Assembly: GCA_934589225.1 (NCBI GenBank)
Contig: CAKTNS010000052.1
Coordinates: 1 to 14,930 of the forward strand
Length of the DNA stretch: 14,930 nucleotides
Source: an uncultured Oscillospiraceae bacterium
Lineage (GTDB): Bacteria; Bacillota; Clostridia; Oscillospirales; Oscillospiraceae
Direction: 5' to 3'
A model generated the notes under the pieces. It did not search any database, was not told the DNA's origin, and worked only from the letters and a program-made list of their open reading frames with translations. A program made the position numbers and the translations under genes. Below, piece by piece: positions 1 to 7,405 of the stretch; position 1 is the first letter of the stretch, and the number at the start of each line of letters is the position of its first letter.

Positions 1-62
1 CGCACACTGCCGTGTGCGGCAGTACCTTAGACTGCTTTGCACAGCGCCCTATCTGGGCGCAC
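1..62 (-). mobile_element. Group II intron, 5' end (domain I start), partial
   Basis: Reading the minus strand, the VirB4 reading frame is cut at position 62 by a sequence that starts GTGCGCCCAGATAGGG, the 5' end I recall for Lactococcus Ll.LtrB-type group II introns. A second block (TAAGGTACTGC, 29-19) sits at the same distance as in Ll.LtrB. Three consecutive perfect hairpins follow the known fold of this segment: GCGCCC/GGGCGC (60-55 with 49-44, 5-nt loop), GCAGT/ACTGC (35-31 with 23-19) and CGCACAC/GTGTGCG (18-12 with 7-1). Where the stem bases differ from Ll.LtrB, both sides change together, which supports a folded RNA. The intron has the same orientation as virB4, so it could splice from its mRNA. 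The reverse transcriptase/maturase ORF and domains II-VI would lie beyond the left edge. The comparison is from memory, not an alignment run here. Confidence 0.88.
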
Positions 63-2114
63 CTTCACATTCTGCGTAATGGCTACGGGGCTTGCATTCC
101 GTTTGCGGAACTGCCGCCATGCGGAGGTGAAGAAGTTACCGCTATACTCATTTTCATAGGCGATGTGAAACTCATCCACAATCACATGGGTTTTCTTGCC
201 CTGGACCCAGTTTGCATTGACCCGGTTAATCATTGCGTCCGTAATGGTCACAAATCCGGGCTGCTTCAAGTCCTCGCTCAAATCGTGAATATCGTAGGAA
301 ATGATCCGGTTCTTGGTGTCCACATTGGTTTCATGAGCGAAGATGTCCAAAGAACCGGAGGTGTACAGTTCCATGGTCAGCGCAATATCCCGAGCCTCCG
401 GCTCCGGCTGCTGTAACAGCTTTTCCCGAACGGTGCAGAGGGTAGGAACGATGCCGGAGAGCTTCTTTTCCTTGCAGACCTGTGCTACACAGCGGTCAAT
501 AATGGATTTCTGGTGGGGGCCAATGCCCTCCGAATCCACCTGCTTCAAAAGAGACATGATAAACTGGGACTTAAAGGCCACGGGGCTGCCTTCACCGTAG
601 CCACTTTCCATGTCCATGGCGTTGAGCCAATCTCTGCCGCCTACGGCAAAGCGAATCACAGAGCCACCCAACGCCTTTACCAACGGCGAATATTCCCCCT
701 CCGGGTCCAGAATAATAATATCATCCTGACTGGACAGAGCTGTAGCAATAATCAGGAGCTTTGCAAAAAAGGATTTACCGGAACCGGGAATGCCCAGCAG
801 CATCATGGACTGGTTCAGCAGATTATTCATGTTGCAGAGAATCAGATTATGGGATACGGCGTTTTCCCCGATATAGATACCCCCCGGCTCCTGTATTTCC
901 TGCACCTTAAAAGGAATAAACGCCGCTAGGCTTTCTGTGGTCAGGGTACGGAAGCTATCGATTTTCCGGGTGCCAATGGGCAAGGCCGTGTTCATGCCGT
1001 CTAGCTGCTGATACCGCAGAACCGCCATCTGGCACATATAGTCGGCCCCGACCTTCAGCAGAGCATCCGTGTCCGCATCCAGCTGTTCCTTGGTGTCTGC
1101 CAGGTGGATGAGGGTCAGAACTGCCAGCATCATCCGCTGGTCCCGTCCGGTCAGATCATCCATATATTCCTTGGTTTCCTTCCGCTGAACCTCCATATCG
1201 TAAGGAACCGTAGCGGAAAAATTGTTATTGGCGTTCTGCCGTCGCTGCCAATTGGTAATATTCGTTTCTACGCCCAGCATTTTCCGTTCTACCTCCCGTA
1301 CCGCTTCATCGGTGGCTACAGGCACAACGTCAATCGACAACATCATGCTTCTGCTCTGGTCGGTCAGACTGTTCACGAACTTGTCCGACATAAAGGAAGC
1401 GTAGTCCTTTAGATAAATCACACGGGCATACTTGCCGCCCAGCATCAGATAATCACTATGCTTCTCCATAGAGTCCGGACAGATATAGTCCCGGAAATCA
1501 TGTCCCTTTTTCACCATATCCTGCATATCAAAATGGAAGTTCACTTCTTCGCCGCTGCGGTAGAAGTCGTGGAGAATGCGCAGTCGCTCCCCCGCATCCA
1601 GCTCTACGGCTTTTGCCCCCAAGGCAGCGAATCTTGCACTCAGCTCCGCACCCACACGGGTAAAGTAGGCTCTGGCTTCGGAGATGTTCTTTTTGCAAAC
1701 GGATACGGTCACATATTTCTCCTGGATGATACCATTTCCAGCGGTTGCCTTGTCCATAATTACGCCGTTGTACTCTTCCCGGAAATGGTCCAGCCCGTCC
1801 CACTCCATGCCCATCAGCACGGATTCCTCAAAATTCTTGCGATTCAGGTGCCGGTTATTCACGGTGATCTTGGCCGTAGCTCCGCAGTCCAGACTGTTCA
1901 CCAGGGCGGCATAGTTCAGAAACATCTTGCGCTGGGCCGCTTCTGACGCAACCATGTAGTTGATGTCGGTAAATTTGAAGGTCTTGGTATACCGGGTACC
2001 GGCAAGAAAAATCCCATCCGCCCAAATCCGCTTGATGGGAATTAGATTCTGCACACTGCGGGGAATATGGTAAGGCTCATTGTCCTTCCGCATAACCTCT
2101 TTAATTGCCTTCAT
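63..2114 (-). CDS. virB4: VirB4-type conjugation ATPase, 5' exon (684 codons), interrupted by group II intron
   Basis: This is the motor ATPase of the type IV secretion channel, acting at the cytoplasmic face of the membrane. The Walker A motif GIPGSGKS is at residues 441-448, the Walker B motif VIVDE ends at about 648, and the conserved AITQN motif is at about 678-682. The frame then meets a group II intron after Lys684, and the exon ends exactly on a codon boundary. Reading on gives only 11 intron-derived residues and a TAA at 27-29. Family members continue for roughly 110 more residues, so the C-terminus is missing here. I chose ATG at 2114 (MKAIKEVMRKD, the usual family start). AAGGAGG at 2133-2127 lies 12 nt upstream, and this start overlaps the end of prgI by 14 nt. 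A longer version from 2147 has no good ribosome site. Functional VirB4 should depend on intron splicing. Confidence 0.92.
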
Positions 2115-2472
2115 GCTGCTTCTTTGCCTCCTTTTCATGCTTTGCAATGGTGTCTTTCATCAGCTCATAATAGAGATTGGTGGGCTTAAATCGGAAAATC
2201 TTTGGCTCCAAAATTTCAGAACGGAACCAAACCCATAAGAACTTTTCTGCGCTCATCCCATGGTAGGATACAAAGCCAAGCACCGCAAAGGGAACCGCCC
2301 CCAGGATACAGGCCCAGGAAACAAGCTCTGTGCCCCAAATCGGATGCAGCCAAAAGTACAGGCCCACAGCTGCGCCAATAGCCAATAATGAACAAAGGGT
2401 CTGCCGCAATGACAGACCCATGAACATGGATTCGTGGTAGTCACGAATTTCCCGATTGATTTTGATTTCCAT
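2101..2472 (-). CDS. prgI: PrgI family (VirB3-like) conjugation membrane protein
   Basis: A 123-residue protein with two closely spaced hydrophobic segments (about residues 25-42 and 48-68). A short polar N-terminus precedes them and a charged C-terminal tail (EKEAKKQHEGN) follows. The N-terminal pattern (EIKINREIRDYHESMFMGLSLRQ) and the gene's place directly before virB4 are typical of PrgI proteins in Gram-positive conjugative elements. These are thought to be the VirB3 counterpart that anchors VirB4 at the membrane. An AAGGAGG site stands 5 nt before the ATG. The gene starts 10 nt after the virB6 stop and overlaps the virB4 start by 14 nt, so translation of the three is probably coupled. 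The family assignment is firm; the detailed role is inferred from VirB3. Confidence 0.88.
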   Translation of the reverse strand: MEIKINREIRDYHESMFMGLSLRQTLCSLLAIGAAVGLYFWLHPIWGTELVSWACILGAVPFAVLGFVSYHGMSAEKFLWVWFRSEILEPKIFRFKPTNLYYELMKDTIAKHEKEAKKQHEGN

Positions 2473-2482
2473 GACTTCCTCC

Positions 2483-3319
2483 TTATAATCCCATCATTTC
2501 CCGAACAACCCGGTCAGCCATCTTTATCGTACCCACCAGAATCAGCATATTAAATACCAACTCTCCTACATAGCTCCAAACCAAACTTACCGCAGCAGCA
2601 TCGGCATCCACCATCGGTGGTGTGGCGGCAAACAGAGAAAAGATAATGCAGCCCAGCACAATAATGGCTCCTTCCAGGCATACTGCCGCATAGGATTTGA
2701 GGAAGGAAATGCCGATATTCTGCGTAGGCGCACCGGCAAAAGCGGCCATCGGCACCGGCGCAATGGCGGTATAGAGGTACAGCTTAAAAAAGCGCCCATA
2801 GACAGTCATTATCATTACAAAAGACAATACCGTTATGAGAAGTCCGCCAATCAACGTCACCGCCCATAGAGGGATGGATTCAAAGAATCCGCAGTCCTCC
2901 ACAGCAGTGATGATCTCCGTCGGCAGAATAGCTCCCTGCACAGAGCCAAACCCGGCAGCGGACATGATGGTGGATACAAGCCCTTGGGCAATAGAAAACA
3001 GGGCGTTCATTAGCTCCAAACCATGGGTGACAGCGGCTTTAGCAATGGCAAAGCGGACAAACACCTTCACAGCAACCTCCGGACGCTTCAGGTCCGCAAA
3101 GCTGCCGCAGGTTTTCATCATGCCAACCACAAAAAACAGCACAACCAGCGCAAGGCCCACAGCCTGGACTGCCCCATGGATGTTGACCATCACATTCCAA
3201 ATGCTGCCGCCCTTGAACGCCTGGGGTGACTGCGTGACCAGTGTCCAGATTTCCGCCAGCTTTTCATTCCATGTTTCTAGCGCATTTTGAAGGTTCTGGA
3301 CGACCCAATTATCGGACAA
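2483..3319 (-). CDS. VirB6/TrbL-like polytopic channel protein (TTG start)
   Basis: A 278-residue integral membrane protein with about five or six hydrophobic stretches (roughly 46-68, 88-115, 150-175, 178-198, 212-235 and 248-268). It matches the VirB6/TrbL-like proteins found between the pilin-like and prgI genes in Clostridia ICEs, which form part of the inner-membrane channel. The N-terminal segment with NLQNALETWNEKLAEIWTL is characteristic of this group. The start codon is TTG at 3319. A perfect AAGGAGG (3334-3328) lies 8 nt before it, and the nearby ATG in GGAGGTATG is out of frame and too close to the ribosome site. The gene lies 58 nt after the pilin-like gene, the widest gap in the transfer operon after mobC, and that gap holds a hairpin. 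Confidence 0.88.
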   Translation of the reverse strand: MSDNWVVQNLQNALETWNEKLAEIWTLVTQSPQAFKGGSIWNVMVNIHGAVQAVGLALVVLFFVVGMMKTCGSFADLKRPEVAVKVFVRFAIAKAAVTHGLELMNALFSIAQGLVSTIMSAAGFGSVQGAILPTEIITAVEDCGFFESIPLWAVTLIGGLLITVLSFVMIMTVYGRFFKLYLYTAIAPVPMAAFAGAPTQNIGISFLKSYAAVCLEGAIIVLGCIIFSLFAATPPMVDADAAAVSLVWSYVGELVFNMLILVGTIKMADRVVREMMGL

Positions 3320-3327
3320 GATACATA

Positions 3328-3334
3328 CCTCCTT
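3328..3334 (-). promoter_or_regulatory. Ribosome binding site AAGGAGG deciding the TTG start of the virB6-like gene
   Basis: A full anti-16S match (AAGGAGG) sits 8 nt upstream of the TTG at 3319 and only 2 nt downstream of the intercistronic hairpin stem (3337-3364). The spacing identifies the TTG as the start. It also means that folding of the hairpin could influence ribosome access. Confidence 0.75.
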
Positions 3335-3336
3335 CC

Positions 3337-3364
3337 CTACTCCGAGCCATCCGGCCCGGAGTAG
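3337..3364 (-). promoter_or_regulatory. Intercistronic hairpin between pilin-like and virB6-like genes
   Basis: CTACTCCG (3337-3344) and CGGAGTAG (3357-3364) form a perfect 8-bp stem around a 12-nt loop, inside which GCC/GGC can pair for three more base pairs. No T-run follows on the minus strand, so it is not a standard terminator. It occupies most of the 58-nt gap between the pilin-like and virB6-like genes. It could stabilise the upstream mRNA end, mark a processing site, or tune translation of the virB6-like gene. The structure is seen in the sequence; any function is inferred. Confidence 0.55.
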
Positions 3365-3377
3365 ATTGGTTTAATGA

Positions 3378-3746
3378 TCAGCCTGTGATCAGCGTCAAAA
3401 TTTCCTTGGAAAACGTAATGATAATGCCGCCTGCCAAGGTTAAAAATCCATTGGAGCGCTGGGACGGGTCGTGGGACTGTAACGAAAGGCCGACCTGGAC
3501 AATGCCCCAGCCCAGCAGGATCATACCGACGGCCCGAATCATGCCGAAAATAAAATCAGACAGATTATTTACCACTGTCAGCGGATCACCGGTGGCAGCA
3601 GAGGCAGTCAACACCATGCTGGAACATAGAGCCAATACTATAACCGCTGCGCAATACCGGCGAAAACCCTTCCGTACAGAAGTAGGGATCGGCAGTCTGC
3701 GGGTGTTTTTTCGTCCATTTACGATAGATTTAAGAATGTTCTTCAT
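3378..3746 (-). CDS. Small secreted/membrane pilin-like protein (VirB2/Maff2-like)
   Basis: A 122-residue protein with a basic N-terminus (about residues 1-30, rich in Lys and Arg), a hydrophobic stretch (31-48) and a likely signal peptidase site after ASA (residue 50). Two further hydrophobic segments (about 66-88 and 102-118) are separated by a short polar loop with SHDPSQRSNG. This is the layout of VirB2-type pilins and of the small Maff2-like proteins that sit between virD4 and virB6 in Clostridia ICEs. GGAGGG lies upstream of the ATG at suitable spacing, and the start overlaps the virD4 end by 17 nt. Homologues are sometimes named 'glutamyl-tRNA amidotransferase', which nothing in the sequence supports. 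The pilin role is inferred from topology and position. Confidence 0.75.
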   Translation of the reverse strand: MKNILKSIVNGRKNTRRLPIPTSVRKGFRRYCAAVIVLALCSSMVLTASAATGDPLTVVNNLSDFIFGMIRAVGMILLGWGIVQVGLSLQSHDPSQRSNGFLTLAGGIIITFSKEILTLITG

Positions 3747-5550
3747 TGGTATTCCCTCCGTTTAATAGTTCCGCTTCTACTTCTTCGTCAGAGAGAAGCA
3801 CATATTCCAGTTCGGACAAATTGATTGGTTTTGTTTCCTTGCCGGAAACAGCAGTCAGGCATAGGCTTCCTACGGACAGCTCTGTACCGCCATGGACATA
3901 GGGCGCACCTCCTTTCTCCGGGGTAAATTTGACATTGGGGTGCAGGAGCAAATCATACTTTTCGTCCATCACTGGCCGTTCGCCACGGATGAACAGCAAC
4001 GCATACCGGTTATCCAGCATCCGCACCTCCGAGGCATCCAGCAGCTCCCGCCCGGTGATCTGCCAGTTGGTGGAGTAATTGCCGCTGCGTCCAGAGCTTT
4101 TACCATAGGTGTTCAGATCAATGGTCTGCTTGCCCAGGTAAGACTCCGCAATCATTTTGTGGGTACCTGTTTCGTTGCCGCCCAGATAGAGAAATTCGTC
4201 ACAATTGCCCAGTATTGACTCCCATTGCTTTTCAAAAAGGTTCTTTAACTGGGCAATATTCTGGATAATAATGGACACGAACACATTCCGGGAGCGCATG
4301 GTAGCCAGAAGCTTATCAAAATCGTCCGGCAAACTGACATTGGCAAACTCATCCATGAGGAAGTGAACAGAAACCGGCAGTGCCCCCTTGTACTTGTTGT
4401 CAGCCAGCCGGAACAACTGCTCGAAGGTGCAGCTGTAAACCATGCTGACCAGGAAATTGAAGCTCACATCATGATCGGGAATCAGTGCAAACAGAGCCAT
4501 CTTCTTCTCACCCAGGGATGCCAGCTCCAATTCATCGGTGGCTGTCAACGCCGCAACGCTGGCGAGATTGAACTTCTCCAGTCGTGCCGCCAGGGTGATC
4601 TGAATGGATTTCAGAGTCTTGGCAGAACCGGAGTGGTAGTCCTTGTAATACTTGACGGCAATATGGTCGGGACTGCGCATTTCCAGCCGCTCGAACAGCT
4701 CATCCAGCGGAGATTGATAGGTCTCATCATCTTCCCGGACTTCTCCCGCCCGCAGCATTTCCATAACCATGGAAAAGTTCTGTTCCTCCTCCGGAGCCTC
4801 ATAAAGCAGATAGAAGATGATAGCTGACAGCAGCATGGATGCTGCCGTGTCCCAAAAGGGATCGTTGGACTGACTGCCCTTGGGGGTAGTGGCTTTAAAC
4901 AGGCTTGTAACCAACTTCTGAACATCGTTGTCCGTTTGCAGATAGGCAAAGGGATTGAAACAGTGGCTCTTTTCCATGGAAAGCAGGTCCAGAACTCTAA
5001 TCTCGTACCCACGCATTTTGAGGAAAGTACCTGTCATGTGCAGAAGCTCCCCCTTGCAGTCCAGAACGAAATAAGAGGAGCAACCCTGTAACAGATTCAC
5101 AAGGGCATAGAACCGGCTTTTACCGGCACCACTGCCGCCGACCACTACCGTATTCAGATTTCGCCGGTGCTTTCTGCCGTCCAGCCCCATGCGGATGTGC
5201 TTGGTAAATACCTTGTTGGCCTCCGGCTCCTTTGCACGGTACTTCCTGTTGATGGCACTCGCACTGCCCCATCTTGCAGAGCCGTGTTCTTCACCCCGGC
5301 GGTAATTGCGCCGAGTGGACAGAGCTACACCGATGGACAATCCGTAGATGAGCAGAAAAATAAGGACAGTTTTCCTACTGTCCTCACATAATGCGATTTG
5401 GAAAGGCTGCCCCATTGCCACCGGAAACTGGGATACAATTTCGGTCAGGCCACCAGAAAGAAAAGGCGCAATCAGCAATGCCAGCCAGATCACCGGAACA
5501 ATACCCAAAAGGAAGAGAAATACAATGGTGCGGCCTTCACCGTTCTTCAC
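3730..5550 (-). CDS. virD4: VirD4/TraG-type coupling protein (T4CP), GTG start
   Basis: The coupling ATPase links the DNA-bound relaxase to the secretion channel at the membrane. From the chosen start it is 606 residues. Two N-terminal membrane segments (about 8-31 and 60-78) are followed by the Walker A GGSGAGKS at about 138-145, the segment FVLDCKGELL, and the Walker B HFLMDEFANV with its glutamate at about 401. After Walker B comes the conserved IIIQNIAQLKNLF block. I chose the GTG at 5550 because AAGAGGA (5564-5558) lies 7 nt upstream. The alternatives TTG 5586 and ATG 5583 have only weak upstream purine runs. The GTG overlaps the preceding small gene by 14 nt. With PcfB encoded four genes upstream, this matches the PcfB/VirD4 pairing of Gram-positive conjugation systems. 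Confidence 0.94.
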   Translation of the reverse strand: MKNGEGRTIVFLFLLGIVPVIWLALLIAPFLSGGLTEIVSQFPVAMGQPFQIALCEDSRKTVLIFLLIYGLSIGVALSTRRNYRRGEEHGSARWGSASAINRKYRAKEPEANKVFTKHIRMGLDGRKHRRNLNTVVVGGSGAGKSRFYALVNLLQGCSSYFVLDCKGELLHMTGTFLKMRGYEIRVLDLLSMEKSHCFNPFAYLQTDNDVQKLVTSLFKATTPKGSQSNDPFWDTAASMLLSAIIFYLLYEAPEEEQNFSMVMEMLRAGEVREDDETYQSPLDELFERLEMRSPDHIAVKYYKDYHSGSAKTLKSIQITLAARLEKFNLASVAALTATDELELASLGEKKMALFALIPDHDVSFNFLVSMVYSCTFEQLFRLADNKYKGALPVSVHFLMDEFANVSLPDDFDKLLATMRSRNVFVSIIIQNIAQLKNLFEKQWESILGNCDEFLYLGGNETGTHKMIAESYLGKQTIDLNTYGKSSGRSGNYSTNWQITGRELLDASEVRMLDNRYALLFIRGERPVMDEKYDLLLHPNVKFTPEKGGAPYVHGGTELSVGSLCLTAVSGKETKPINLSELEYVLLSDEEVEAELLNGGNTNEEHS

Positions 5551-5728
5551 GGAGTTTTCCTCTTGCTTTCCGGGTCGGGGCATCAATGGCTTTCAGAAGC
5601 ACCTCGTCCACAATATCCGTGGGCCGCTTTTCTTCAATCAGGTCATTGCGCATTTCGTTCAGAGCGTTAATGACCACGCCATGCTCGTATCGGTCCAGTT
5701 CCAGAATCCGTTTTTCTCCCTTTTCCAT
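5537..5728 (-). CDS. Small conserved ICE protein of unknown function (63 aa)
   Basis: A 63-residue, highly charged protein without membrane segments or cysteines. The central part (RYEHGVVINALNEMRNDLIEE) is likely helical, and the C-terminus is basic (TRKARGKLREER). Its ATG is 3 nt after the stop of the ArdC-like gene, and its 3' end overlaps the virD4 GTG start by 14 nt, so it is translated as part of the operon. Similar short proteins occur at this place in related Clostridia ICEs as far as I recall, but I know no function. The conserved position before virD4 would fit an accessory role in relaxosome or coupling-protein assembly, which is only a guess. Confidence 0.7.
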   Translation of the reverse strand: MEKGEKRILELDRYEHGVVINALNEMRNDLIEEKRPTDIVDEVLLKAIDAPTRKARGKLREER

Positions 5729-5731
5729 GTC

Positions 5732-6619
5732 TCATCGCTCCTGTTCTTTGGATTTTGCGGTGCGAGCCTGTTCCAGTACCCGGTACATTCTTCCAGAAAT
5801 CTGGGCGGCTGTGTCCCGGATTTCTCCCAGGTTTTCCCGTATTCCCTGAGAATCAGCCTCCCGAAAAGAGGCGGGCAGACGGCTGAAATTGTAATCTGCC
5901 GTATCCACGCCGTACTTTCTGCATAGCAGATAGGACACGCTATAGGCAGCAAAGGCGGCATCACTGCGGCTGTATTCCTGCCTGGTACCTGCCAGCTCCG
6001 CATGGGCAAGCTCCTTGGAAACACTGCGAAAAATATCTCCGGCTTCCATGCCACGGCAGACAAAAATCACCTGCTGGTTGTGGTCATACAGCGCCCCCAT
6101 GCTGTTGGGCAGGCTTTCAACCGTCTGGATTGGAACGGGAGAACGGTGGATCAAAGCCCGGAGAAGTGTCCGGTCATCGGGCTTCACGCCGGGAACAGAG
6201 CGCAGCCGCCCTCGGGTCTGGGACACGTCAAATACACGTTTTACCTCAAAGGAGGTGCCACGGGAACCGTCCTCACGGGTATATTCCTTACCCGGTTCCA
6301 GAATTTTTACACTGACAGGGTTCCGCTGAACGGATACCCCAGCCTCTTTCCAGCCATCAAAGTCTTTGAGCTGAGTAGCCTCCGGCATCTGCGCCAAAAT
6401 CAGTAGGACGTTGGTGGGACTGTAGCGGTCAAACCGGGACTGTATATCCAGAAATTGCTGGTATTTCGCACCGTCCTGTCGGATGGTTTCAGCAGTGCTG
6501 TTCGCCAAAGCATAGAGGGCCTGCCGTTCCTCCTGCTTTTTTGCCGCCCAGGCTTCCTTGTCAAAAGAATGGTCCTCTTTGGTGAATTTTCCACCAAAGA
6601 GATCGTCAAAACCGTTCAT
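5732..6619 (-). CDS. ArdC-like protein with degenerate peptidase motif (295 aa)
   Basis: Residues about 45-130 resemble the ArdC N-terminal single-stranded-DNA-binding domain: RYSPTNVLLILAQMPEATQL, then a GW motif and KILEPGKEY. ArdC proteins protect incoming DNA from restriction and bind ssDNA. The C-terminal half follows the ArdC metallopeptidase-like layout (DIFRSVSKELAHAELAG, then YSVSYLLCRKYGVDT). The expected HExxH reads KELAH (202-206), so the first metal ligand is absent. As I recall, related ICE proteins also lack it, so the domain is probably structural rather than catalytic. ATG follows the pcfB stop by 3 nt with GAGG 6 nt upstream. Antirestriction activity is inferred from the family and not shown by the sequence. 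Homologues are usually unnamed in annotated ICEs. Confidence 0.75.
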   Translation of the reverse strand: MNGFDDLFGGKFTKEDHSFDKEAWAAKKQEERQALYALANSTAETIRQDGAKYQQFLDIQSRFDRYSPTNVLLILAQMPEATQLKDFDGWKEAGVSVQRNPVSVKILEPGKEYTREDGSRGTSFEVKRVFDVSQTRGRLRSVPGVKPDDRTLLRALIHRSPVPIQTVESLPNSMGALYDHNQQVIFVCRGMEAGDIFRSVSKELAHAELAGTRQEYSRSDAAFAAYSVSYLLCRKYGVDTADYNFSRLPASFREADSQGIRENLGEIRDTAAQISGRMYRVLEQARTAKSKEQER

Positions 6620-6622
6620 CGC

Positions 6623-7405
6623 TTACCTCACTTTCACTTTGGGCTTCTTGCCCGGATGGATATGGGGCTGAATTTCTGGCTGCTTCACAGGACTCACAAT
6701 ATCCTGCACCCTAGCAGTCTTTTCCTGTTGTGCAGCCCTGATTTTCCGCAGTTCCTCCCGGACAGAGGGGCGGGATTCTTTAGAAATACCCTCGGCGGTT
6801 TTCCTTTGCGTCCCGGAGATAGGCTCGGACGGAGGGCTTTTTTCCGCCTTTGCCGCCGTAGGGTTTTCCGGTGCCTTGGCTTCTTTCTGGATAGTCGCTC
6901 CAAACAGTTCATCCAGCAGCCTTTCCTCCACATCCTTCTGAGGTGCAGATTGTTCCGGCACATCCGGGGCTGTTTCCTTTTCCTGTCGGTCCTTCTCAAT
7001 ATCCCGCTTAATGGAGGCGGTATCTACAGTGGCCAGCTTGAATCGCTCCACAATCCGGTTGATTTTGGAAGCATCCTCCGCTCGAACCATCACATCCACC
7101 ATACCGTCTGCGGCAGGTTCCTTTCCCCGGAGAGCACAGTAGACAACGCCATACCGTTTCGCTTCCTGGGCAAAGCATTTCAGATGCTCCTCACTGATGG
7201 TGAACACCTTCAGCTCCTTGCCGCTTTTCAACATAGCGCTGAGCCGCTGATGCCCCTTGGTTTTATTTCGGTCAGAATTCTTGGCAATGGTGTATAGTGC
7301 TACCGCAATGTTTTTAGCTGCAGAACCGGAAAGCCGTAGGGCAACCTCCGTGCCCTCCAGACTCATCCTAACGATTTGTTCTGCTGCATCGCCTGAATTG
7401 GTCAT
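6623..7405 (-). CDS. pcfB: PcfB family (DUF3801) relaxosome accessory protein
   Basis: From the ATG at 7405 the protein has 260 residues (MTNSGDAAEQIVRMSLEG). Residues about 5-145 match the DUF3801/PcfB pattern (LEGTEVALRLSGSAAKNIAVALY, later LKCFAQEAKRYGVVY). The remainder is a Pro-, Lys- and Glu-rich low-complexity tail ending in a basic KPKVKVR. In enterococcal pCF10, PcfB helps the relaxase and the VirD4-type protein PcfC recognise oriT DNA. A 25-codon longer reading from 7480 runs over the relaxase 3' end and lacks a ribosome site. At 7405 an AAAGGA lies about 11 nt upstream. The start lies inside the relaxase gene, with a 38-nt overlap, which suggests translational coupling. Confidence 0.85.
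   Translation of the reverse strand: MTNSGDAAEQIVRMSLEGTEVALRLSGSAAKNIAVALYTIAKNSDRNKTKGHQRLSAMLKSGKELKVFTISEEHLKCFAQEAKRYGVVYCALRGKEPAADGMVDVMVRAEDASKINRIVERFKLATVDTASIKRDIEKDRQEKETAPDVPEQSAPQKDVEERLLDELFGATIQKEAKAPENPTAAKAEKSPPSEPISGTQRKTAEGISKESRPSVREELRKIRAAQQEKTARVQDIVSPVKQPEIQPHIHPGKKPKVKVR

Noticed and set aside
27..62. C-terminal residues after Lys684 of the VirB4 reading frame taken as real protein or as a frameshift
   Set aside because: No alternative frame restores the VirB4 sequence, and the bases match a group II intron 5' end, so neither a genuine C-terminus nor a simple indel explains it.
3241..3765. Plus-strand open frame (174 aa) opposite the pilin-like and virB6-like genes
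   Set aside because: Antisense to genes with strong ribosome sites and family signatures; no sequence resemblance to a known protein.
6455..7297. Long plus-strand open frame (280 aa) opposite the pcfB and ArdC-like genes
   Set aside because: Antisense shadow of two well-supported genes, with composition typical of the reverse of a coding frame and no start signal.
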